From Papaver somniferum (taxonomy: Eukaryota > Streptophyta > Magnoliopsida > Ranunculales > Papaveraceae), in assembly GCF_003573695.1 (NCBI RefSeq), contig NC_039362.1, forward strand, positions 12,416,083-12,480,082: 64,000 bases of DNA, written 5' to 3'. The position numbers were made by a program, and so were the translations under genes. A model generated the notes under the pieces. It saw only the letters and a program-made list of their open reading frames with translations. It made no database searches and had not been told where the DNA came from. How positions within the stretch are numbered: position 1 is the stretch's first letter; every line of letters starts with the position of its first letter. Positions 56,225-64,000 of the stretch are shown piece after piece.

Positions 56225-56578
56225 ATGGGAGAAGATGATGATTACGACCAATGGAGGGAATCAGATGATGAGGTGGATTCTGAAGAAGAAACGATGGATT
56301 TAGATGAGAGCCATGATGACATTGTACAATCAGATGACGATGATGGTGATGATATGGTCCACACTGCTAGATTTGAAGAATTAACAGGTAATGTGCGAAA
56401 CCTTGTACTTATTTGTTTCTACTTAAACATCACATGGTTTCATACGTTGCCTCGTGTGAATGGGGAAAAACGATTTGCTGGTTTTTACGGAATTGAAGAG
56501 TCGACCGTGTGGAGACTCCTTGAACCGAGCGAAATGTTGAACCTCACACAGATGCACTGCAAGAAGGGAGTGATTTAA
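56225..56578 (+). CDS. Acidic protein next to Tat LTR, possibly truncated
   Basis: 117 aa frame. The first 50 residues are Asp/Glu-rich (MGEDDDYDQWRESDDEVDSE, then MDLDESHDDIVQSDDDD). The rest is ordinary (FHTLPRVNGEKRFAGFYGIE). A GTAATG after ELTG could be a splice donor, in which case the second half is intron. The Tat LTR begins 16 bp after the stop, so the element lies in or next to the 3' part of this gene. I do not recognise it. An acidic N-terminus of this kind occurs in many plant nuclear proteins. Confidence 0.4.
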   Translation: MGEDDDYDQWRESDDEVDSEEETMDLDESHDDIVQSDDDDGDDMVHTARFEELTGNVRNLVLICFYLNITWFHTLPRVNGEKRFAGFYGIEESTVWRLLEPSEMLNLTQMHCKKGVI

Positions 56579-58129
56579 GTTCGAGAGATCAATCTGTAAG
56601 ACCCCGGCCAAAACCAAGAACAATGGCCATTCCAGAGTCAATTCGGTCACAAGAGAGGATGGGTTGATCTGTAGGAGGGAAGCTGAGAAATGCGTGAGAT
56701 CAATGGTGATCTGAGATTGTAGGTGTGTTGTGAATTCAGCGTGAAAATGCTCTGAATGATTGAATTTTGCTCAATTGAGAGTAATTTCTGTGAGTTCGTG
56801 TAGACGAAAGATTGTCTGTATGAACTTTGATGAGAAATTGCTCGTTTTGACGAATGTTGTTCGATTATTCGAAAAACCTCTGTCTTTTCAATCAGGATTC
56901 AGGGACATTTTATAATGCCGGAGTTGAAAACACCATGATCCCATGAAGTGTGACAGTTGCTGGAATCAGAGAGTGGGAAGTGGGGAAATCGTGTTAAAAC
57001 CAATTACTCATCGTGCGGAGACTTGGTTAACTTTCCACCCACTACTTTGCTCAATCTTCCAACTGATTGCACGACTTGCTCACATTCTCGTCGTGGGTGA
57101 ACACACGTGTCGTGGACCTCCAGACCAAAACCCTAGTTAATATCCCCTCATGTGACACGATTGAAATCTCGTGATTGTGGAGTCAGTTGTTGACTTTATG
57201 GGACGATGAGTCCATGTAGCGCTGAGTTGAACATGATTAGCAAATGTTTCGAAACTCATGAATTTAATGTGTCTGCTGATACGAGGTATCATTATAACCT
57301 AAGACGAGCAAAACTGTGTTGCTAAATTGTTGAATATTGGTAGTTGAACCAATATTCTTTGATTTGAGCGAATATTGCTAGTCTGAGCGAATATTACTAA
57401 TTTAATAAATATTTCCGGTTCGAGCGAATATTTCTAGTTCGAGCAAATATTGTTCTTCTTTTGATGAATTGTTGGTAGCTGGACCAAATAAAATATTAAT
57501 TTAAGTTACTGACTGCTGGGTCGAGCAAAATAAATATGAATATCAATCATGGAATCAACATAAAATTATCAGAGTGTTCGAATCTGCACAAAATCACGTT
57601 TCTGCAGAGCTCTGTATTCAAAACCCTAATTTTACCGAAATGATGATTTATTGCAAATTAACACGGGACCGACTACATGGGATGACGGGTTCACCATATA
57701 ACGCCCAGATGCTCGAATGAGCAAAAATTACCAAAGTCTCTTGAGGACCAGTTGGTGAAAGAATGATTAAATGCTGGTTTAATCATTTACTAAAATAATG
57801 CTCGTGTGAGCAACAAATCATAAAACCTGATGTAGAAAATATGAGGGGCCGACCAAGAGGTCATGAGACCGGCTCTTAATGGTCGTGGGACCAGTATATG
57901 GTCGTTTAAGCGAACTTCCAATTGTTTGGAAAGAGTTCGAACCTAATATGAGCAACTAAGCAAATTAGGTTAAAATCATTAAAACATGCGGGACCAGCTG
58001 TTTGCAAGCCTTAGGGTCACCCTTGGTCGGTCAAGGGGATGTGCCCGTGTGACCATAGTGTTCGTGCTTCAGTCCTGAGAATTTTGATATTTTCTGATGC
58101 ACGTTTGAGCAACATTTGGAGAAAATATG

Positions 58130-59240
58130 CAAAATCCATGGTTTTGCTGAAACCGACAAAAATACATGAGATGATGAGAATAATAAATAAACAAGGAATC
58201 ACAAGGTGTGGGACCGGCAACGGCTAGGGCATGGACGGCCGGCTGACACGCGGTCCCACATGCTTTTCCCAGTTATATGTGATTTTATGTATTTTTCTTT
58301 GATTTAAGTGAAATTCCATGAAACTGGAGAGTTTGGTGAAATTAGGGAACTTCCATGAGATGAGAGACATAAATTAAAATATAAAATAGGGAATGGGAGT
58401 GTGGGACCGGCAATGGCTGTGGCATGGCCGGCCGGCCAATGGGCGCGGGCCCCAAGGCACTCTTCCCAATTTTATGTAATTTTGATGATTTTAGATAATT
58501 TTTCATAAAATCAAAGGGATTTGTTGAAAACCAAGATATTTTGTTGAAATCAGGGAGTTTTCATGAAATCAGGAAACCAAACACCAAACAATAATAAAAT
58601 AATAGGCATGTGGGACCGGCTAGGGCATGGCCGGCCGGCTAGAGCCCGATCCTACAAGTTTTCCTAATTTTTTTTAATATTTTCCATGATTTTAGAGAAA
58701 TTACATGAAATTAGGTAATTTTAGGTAAAATTCATAAAATCAAGGAATTTTCATAATTTGAGAAGGAATAATAAAATAATGGGACGTGAGGTGTGGGACC
58801 GTCCACGACCAAGGCATGACATGCCGGCCGAAGGTCCCGCGACACCTTTCCCTAATTTTATTATTTTTTGATAAAATCATGTGATTTAGATAAAAATACA
58901 TGAAATTAGGTAATTTTCATGATTTTAGGGAAAATTCATAAAATCAAGGAATTTTCATAATTTGAGAGAAATAATAAAATAATGGAGACGTGAGGTGTGG
59001 GACCGGCCACGGCCAAGACATGGTCTGCTGGTGCTCGGTCCCGCGACACCTTTCCCTAATTTTATTATTTTTTGATAAAATCATGTGATTTAGATAATTT
59101 CTTTGAAATAATGGAAATTTGCTCGAACAAGAGGATTTTCATGAGATCGTGAAAATAGTAAAAATATGGTAAAATATAAAATTGGGCGCGGGACTAGTCA
59201 CGGCATGATTGGCCGGCTGGTGAGACTAGTCCTCTGGCGC
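58130..59240. repeat. GC-rich tandem array in Tat LTR copy 2 (six units)
   Basis: Cores such as GTGTGGGACCGGCAACGGC and GCATGGCCGGCCGGC begin near 58205, 58398, 58610, 58793, 58995 and 59186. Spacing is 180-210 bp with A/T-rich linkers. Homologous to 1560-2400, with one more unit and a different order of variants. Confidence 0.85.
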
Positions 59241-59789
59241 TTTTGTTTAATATTTTATTATTACTATTATTTTCCCTTCTTATTTTGCATAGGTTCCTCG
59301 TTCGTTCGTATTTTTGAAATGCTCGTTCGTGCATTCAAAATGCTGGTCTGTGCATTATCTGCTAATTACACTTGCACCATTTTTGTCAGGGCTTATTCGA
59401 TGCTCAGATGCCTGTTTCGTTGAATATTTATTACTAACCTGTGGAATTCTGCTGGGAAGAACCACAGATTGAAGTAACGAAATATAACGAGGAATCGTAG
59501 AATATTGCTGAATATTCAGGCGATTAATTGACGACTCGTAGAATATTTCTGGATATTCAGACGATGGCTCGTAGAATATTGTTGGATATTCAGACGATTT
59601 AAGATAATTCATTGCTGGCTCTATACTAGAAGATCTTCCTGTCTAGGAGCATTAATTATCTGAGGGTTGAGCAATATGAACTTGCTGGAGTTTCATATTC
59701 CTCTTGCATAGTCGGGGAAAATCCGGTTACATCCCGAAGACGTTGTCTCTCTATACTAGAAGACATGCTGTCTAGGAGCCGCCCAATCT

Positions 59790-60118
59790 TTCAGTTCTAT
59801 ACAGTATGAGATGTGTCGTGGCCTCAACTGAGAGACTGCACATCTTCATCTTCTCTGTGAGACTTTCTCCATCAGAGGTGGCATGAGATTTCATGCACAG
59901 AGACATGAGTCTCGATACTCATCCGATTGCCGGATCCAGAGTAATTACTAAAATTGCTCAGTATTCATGAGATGTGTCGTGGCCTCAGCTGAGAGACTAC
60001 ACATTTACACGTACTCTGAGAGACAACCTTCTCAGTCAGAGATTTATGACATGAGCTTTCATGCTTTAATGAGAGACATGAGTCTCAATACTCATCTGGT
60101 TGCCGAATCTGGAGTATA
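59790..60118. repeat. Direct duplication near inner LTR end
   Basis: Two copies of about 160 bp share ATGAGATGTGTCGTGGCCTC, GAGAGACTGCACAT and GACATGAGTCTC(A/G)ATACTC. Copy 1 LTR (about 2880-3035) has a single copy, so this arose after the two elements separated. Confidence 0.75.
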
Positions 60119-60458
60119 GTTTTACAATTCTACCCTTTGTCGAAAATCCACCATCTAAATTAAGTCCCCTGCTTAGTGAGGAACAGTCATGTTCCTCAGT
60201 CAGCATTTAATGGTGATTTTCCAGGTATAAAAATAAGTAATTGAACTTAGTCATAAGATAAGATATTACCAGATTTCGACTGAATGAGCAAACCATGGTT
60301 CGAGCGGGAACTTCTGTGGCATAATAGAGCGTCATCCAGTGAACATAAAACCATGTAGAACCGCTGGTTCGATGGTGGAACCTTGGTTGGTTTAGGATTC
60401 ACTGGTCGGGCCCAAAAGGGAAATCCTTATGGAATTAGGTTTTGGAAATAAAATTAGG

Positions 60459-60466
60459 TATAAAAG
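60459..60466 (+). promoter_or_regulatory. TATA box of the antisense extra gene, copy 2
   Basis: TATAAAAG in AATTAGGTATAAAAGGAAAT; context and distance to the first exon match copy 1 at 3396-3403. Confidence 0.65.
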
Positions 60467-60489
60467 GAAATTAATCCATTTTTTTTATT

Positions 60490-61568
60490 TCTTCCCACAA
60501 CCGACCACCATCTTCATCTTCCTCCCATCTCACGTCTGAGCATCAGGAGAAGTTCGCCGGAATTCCACCGTTGGCGCCGTCCGTTCACCGTCCGGCTGAA
60601 TTCCGACCGGTAACGTCCAGGTAATAATTTTTTTTCTTTACTTTTGCTGGATGATTTCATTAGTTGTTCATGCCTCCATCATGTTAAAATTCTATACATG
60701 TGTATATGTTGACGTGAGTTATGTAGAAAAACTCTTGTTTTATCAAACGTATGTTCGTTCGATCGTTAGTTTAGAAAACTAGTAAAAACCCCTGATTTAT
60801 GAGAGATTTTTTTTTTATATATATAGACTTAGGTCCAGTGATAAAACTTAGTGTATGAGCTTCCATGTTAACCAAGATTTTACCTTAATAGATGTGAGCT
60901 TTCACAAAACCGAAATAAACCCCATTTTAGAAGACGATGCTCATTCGAGGAAAATAGATATATATTTTTATGTATGTGAACTTATGTCCAGTGATGAAAC
61001 GTTATTTATGAGCTTTCATGAGAATTAGTATTTTATCACAATAGGTGTGAGCTTTCACAAAACTAGCATAAACCTTCGTTTTTAATAAAACGCTAATACG
61101 AAGGAAAATAGATTTTTTATATATATGTAGCCGTGACATATTTTATGTGAAACATGATGACATATTTTATTCACATGGATTTGTTATTATTAGATAAATT
61201 CTGAAAATTTATATGAACAAATTGCATTGATTATTGTTTTGTAAAACAAGACATGGGTTTTGAGTAACCTTTAAACTATACAACTTATTTGTGATGAAGT
61301 CATGTCTTATTTTAAATATCATAGTTCAGTTGTGTGAATGTTCACATTATGAAAATTATGTATATGATTTATGAGAAAATCATTTTTTATGCACTAATGA
61401 AGCGTTGTTCGTTATTGCAGATTTCAAGGAACGAATTGATTTCGTGTGTTAACTCTTGTATTGCAACCACTATTGATAGTGAAATTGAAAGAGGTAAGAT
61501 TCAATAATTACCATTTTGTGGATGAATTTATCTGCATGTCGATAACTCCATGCTCCTGGTTTCAGAAA
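60490..61568 (+). other. Spliced 5' leader of extra gene, copy 2
   Basis: Exon 1 is about 60490-60620, ending CGTCCAG/GTAATA. Intron 1 is 60621-61420, ending TTATTGCAG. Exon 2 is 61421-61493 (73 nt), ending GAAAGAG/GTAAGA. Intron 2 is 61494-61565, ending GGTTTCAG, and the ATG follows at 61569. The arrangement is the same as in copy 1, while intron 1 is 220 bp longer, with an extra GTGAGCTTTCACAAAAC-type repeat. Confidence 0.6.
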
Positions 61569-62126
61569 ATGCCGGCTTCCAGCGGTCATAGTTATTCCTC
61601 CGGTTCTGACAAAGATCCCAAAGCTCCCATAGCTAAACCGAGAGCCAAGGTAATTCACGATGAGGGAGCAAAGCCCAGCGTACCCTCGAATGAGCGAAGA
61701 TTTACTTTCGTCGAACTCATGAAAAGAAAAGACGAAGACGATGAGAAAGATGCTCGTCATCGCACAAAGGATCGAATCCGGCGCAAAACACAGAGAGCTG
61801 AGGAAAAACACCAATTTTTGGACGGGCTACCCTCTGATTTTGATGTTGATGGTTCCGAAGAAGAAACCGCCTGGGGTTTGCCTCATCAGTGTGCCAGAGA
61901 ATTCGAAAGTCCCATGAACATTGCAGCTGAAGCAGAAGAAGATTCAGATTCAGATGATGATTTTTATGCTCATCCAGACGTCACCAATAGTCATGACAGT
62001 GATTCCGAAGAAGAGGATTCCGAGAAGGATAGTGATGAAAACTCTGAGAAAGACAGTGATGACGAATCTGACAACTCAGATGGATCTGAGAGTAGCTTTA
62101 CTTTCGATATCTTTTTTCTTTTTTAG
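61569..62126 (+). CDS. Ser/Asp-rich extra-ORF protein of Tat element, copy 2
   Basis: Intact frame of 185 aa from the first ATG after the intron 2 acceptor. N-terminus MPASSGHSYSSGSDKDPKAP is followed by a basic Arg/Lys helix (about residues 55-85, RHRTKDRIRRKTQRAEEKHQ), a hinge with FESPMNIAAEAEE, and a Ser/Asp/Glu tail (SDSEEEDSEKDSDEN). It takes the place of the plant mobile domain in copy 1 behind the same promoter and leader, and shows no mobile domain. Basic block then acidic tail suggests nuclear, possibly histone- or nucleosome-interacting, but that is inference. Alternative: the first exon of a longer gene with 62601-63570. Confidence 0.5.
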   Translation: MPASSGHSYSSGSDKDPKAPIAKPRAKVIHDEGAKPSVPSNERRFTFVELMKRKDEDDEKDARHRTKDRIRRKTQRAEEKHQFLDGLPSDFDVDGSEEETAWGLPHQCAREFESPMNIAAEAEEDSDSDDDFYAHPDVTNSHDSDSEEEDSEKDSDENSEKDSDDESDNSDGSESSFTFDIFFLF

Positions 62127-62600
62127 TATTTGAATACTCTCAATCTTCGTAGTAGATGTCTTCATTCGAACAACTTTATTGAAGTAATTAGGTCTTCCTT
62201 TTGAACGAGAGATTTTATTAATGCAAGTTCTTCTTGATTGAATTAAGCAAACCGAGCCACTCTTCATGCCGAACTCATTGTAATCTCCCTTAACCCTTGT
62301 GGTTCTTCATTTATTGAAAATATCCAAACATAAGTTGTATAGTACATGGGGCCGTGTGACTTGCTGCTCCCAATTAACCTTGGTCAGTCCCCAGTGCACT
62401 ATTTTACTTCCGCATCTCCAGTTTGACCTTGTTCAAGATTTAGTGCTTCAGTAAAACTCGTAACTGAATCGGAGATAAGTGCCTGCCATATCTTGTATAT
62501 ACCTTTGTAGATTTAGGGTTTATCGCTTGCGCCAATATTTCCTCCATTCCTAAGTTAGTTTCATCACAGAAGAAATTTCGATCATCATACCTCTCATATC

Positions 62601-63570
62601 ATGTCTACTGATAATACTTCTTCACAAAACGGACTTCAGTTGAAACATGGAGTAGAAGCGCCCATCTTGGTAAGTTGCACATCTTTTCCATCCCATTCAG
62701 TTGAGGTTACTGATCGTAGAAGATGATTTGTTGAAGGATAACCAGAAGAATCTTTCTTCTCACAATTCAAGGCCCAAGCGGACTGCTAGAACTCCTGCCC
62801 GATATAGGTCGGTTCCTGTTGAGACTGGATCATCTGTAAGCAATCTTATAATTCTTGAAATTTTACCATGTCTAATTCAGGCGAAATTAAACACTTCCCC
62901 GTTCATCACATGCGGGTGTTCGTGTCGTTGTTGATGCTAGAAGGAGAAGGAGTGGAAAGTCTGTGACTGTGGTCAAGGTTGAAGACAGTGGCAATCGAGC
63001 ATGTGATTTTGCAGAATCCTTGGAGACAGAAGACAGTGTTCACGCCTGTGAATACCCGACAGCTGGACTCTCGTTTGAAGCTCCATTGGTTAACACTTTC
63101 CCATACAATGAGATGGTTGGTGGATTTGTCATTCCCAAGTGCCGTGCACCTCTGTATACCAATATCTGGAAAAAGTATGGGTATATTGCTACTACGGAAA
63201 GGTTTCCTACCCACTGTCTTGACTACAGTTGCGGGGATGCTACCGATCATTGAAGAAATGAACCAAATGCACCTGCGAGACGTCAAGAATCAGGAACTGC
63301 ACAAGTGGGATGAGATGATTTCCAATTGTATTTAGATTCAATGTGAGATGGCTTCGCCGTCGTCTTGAGATAATTAAGATTCATAAGGCGGCGGAGGCTG
63401 CTGATGCGATTTCCATGACCACTGCTTTATTGGAGGAAGAAAAGGTACTGGCTTTGGAGTCGAGGGTTGAGAAGGTGGTTGAGGATTTGAAGGCAAAGAC
63501 TAGGATCTTCCAGAAGAAACTCGACAGGGTTTCCTATAGGGATTATCCATTGCTTGATGGTTTGCTCTGA
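62601..63570 (+). pseudogene. Coiled-coil tail of Tat extra ORF, copy 2 (frameshifted)
   Basis: A short first exon, MSTDNTSSQNGLQLKHGVEA, ends at a GT near 62670. A basic exon 62701-62835 (RPKRTARTPARYRSVP) follows, with donor GTAAGC. From about 62900 the frame reads GVRVVVDARRRRSGKSVTVV and then SFEAPLVNTFPYNEMVGGF, LYTNIWKKYGYIATTERF. A first shift at about 63210 leads to LTTVAGMLPIIEEMNQMHLR and a second at about 63335 to VRWLRRRLEIIKIHKAAEA, with a coiled coil ending DYPLLDGLL. Homologous to 7560-8014 of copy 1 (GYADLYKTIWMKFGHI, FNVKWLRKKINAI). Antisense to the adjacent integrase. Not functional as it stands. Confidence 0.6.
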
Positions 63571-63748
63571 TTGAATATTCAGGAGAGCTGTAATGTAGGT
63601 TTCTGACAAGGTAGAATAATATGATAGCATGGGGAGTTTTGTTCAATTGATGAATATTTGAAGAACGAATGAGTATCTTGCATGCTCTTTGAAGGAAATA
63701 AATTACATTTGAGATGTATTTGAAATAAAGTTTTATTATCTGTTGTGA

Positions 63749-64000
63749 TCAAGCGTAATAGGCTTTGAGCCATTTGCCGTTGATAATATTTTCTTCCTTT
63801 CCTCCACTGAGTGCTAAAATTTTGTAGTATCCACAAGACACCGCTTTGATGATAACATACGGCCCTTCCCATTTCAGAGAGAATTTGGGAGCAGACATGT
63901 CTGGTTGAATGTGCTTTGCTGTCTTTAATACCAAATCTTCTACTTGAAAAGTTCGGGGTTTTACCATTTTGTTGTAAGCCCTGGATACCCTCTGTTTATA
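63749..64000 (-). CDS. Ty3/gypsy integrase C-terminus (partial, runs off window)
   Basis: The last 84 codons or so of a pol protein on the minus strand: RVSRAYNKMVKPRTFQVEDL, then KFSLKWEGPYVIIKAVSCGY, ending INGKWLKAYYA and a stop at 63749. W-E-G-P-Y-x-I is the GPY/F module of gypsy integrases, and the ending NGKWLKAYY is typical of the Tat lineage. The stop lies about 180 bp from the end of the plus-strand coiled-coil gene, so gag-pol and the extra gene converge. The rest of the element is to the right of the window. Confidence 0.85.
   Translation of the reverse strand, partial: YKQRVSRAYNKMVKPRTFQVEDLVLKTAKHIQPDMSAPKFSLKWEGPYVIIKAVSCGYYKILALSGGKEENIINGKWLKAYYA

Larger units (their letters stand above)
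56595..60155 (-). mobile_element. Tat-type Ty3/gypsy LTR, copy 2 (complete, about 3.56 kb)
   Basis: The left end is TGTAAGACCCCGGCC and the right end ATCCACCA, followed by the C-rich TTAAGTCCCCTGC. It matches 1-3086 along its length at a clearly reduced identity (differences every few bases), so these are two separate elements of one family, not the two LTRs of one recent insertion. The minus orientation is supported by the integrase end at 63749. No host gene inside. Confidence 0.7.

Noticed and set aside
1..63570. The two Tat LTR copies as the 5' and 3' LTR of one 60 kb element
   Set aside because: Both are followed on the same side by the same extra-gene leader, so they are equivalent ends of two elements in direct orientation; they are also strongly diverged.
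56595..63570. Plus-strand orientation of the Tat elements, with the TATA as U3 promoter and the extra gene before gag
   Set aside because: Kept as an alternative only: the integrase end follows on the minus strand within 180 bp, and no primer site is seen after the leader.
1..64000. tRNA, rRNA or CRISPR features
   Set aside because: None seen by eye; the direct repeats present are tandem or transposon repeats without spacer structure.

Overview
This is a 64 kb piece of a flowering-plant nuclear chromosome. The evidence is nested LTR retrotransposons of plant-specific lineages, an En/Spm (CACTA) transposase with plant-type accessory domains, F-box genes with FBA-type C-termini, introns and TATA boxes. 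The style of the small orphan genes and repeats would fit a basal eudicot such as a poppy relative, but nothing here proves the species. Three runs of N (26561-26570, 31205-31872, 37042-37296) are assembly gaps.

Left part (1-14.1 kb): the window opens about 47 bp inside a 3.5 kb LTR of a Tat-type Ty3/gypsy element. Next to it is a plus-strand extra gene (decayed plant mobile domain protein plus coiled-coil tail) with its own TATA box and a leader containing two introns. A copia element with Sirevirus-like signatures (8200-14125, minus strand) lies in the tail of that unit; it carries no pol genes but holds unknown ORFs. Its 5' LTR is interrupted at 14126 by a CACTA terminus with dense subterminal repeats.

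Middle left (14.1-29.3 kb): a strong foldback, a decayed CACTA transposase on the minus strand, LINE and Harbinger-like fragments, and several small acidic orphan genes. Two of these (15618-16378 and 25587-26336) are paralogues.

Middle (29.3-40.2 kb): a young, nearly complete Athila-type Ty3/gypsy element on the minus strand, with 1.24 kb LTRs that differ by about 0.6 %, a TCCAG target duplication and one nonsense codon at the RT/RNase H junction. It sits directly upstream of a small Asp/Glu-rich gene. Then a 1.9 kb direct tandem duplication (40.3-44.2 kb).

Right (44.4-53.8 kb): three tandem F-box/FBA copies, all disabled by nonsense codons, bracketed by two inverted paralogues of a small unknown gene (PRKLRI family). 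A further decayed gene at 48407-49002 is split by a frameshift and a stop.

Far right (56.2-64 kb): a second Tat-type element in the same orientation as the first. It has the same LTR, the same TATA and two-intron leader, but a different first protein (Ser/Asp-rich instead of the mobile domain). The homologous coiled-coil tail is a separate unit, followed by the end of a minus-strand integrase. The swap of the first protein behind a conserved antisense promoter is the most interesting feature of the window.
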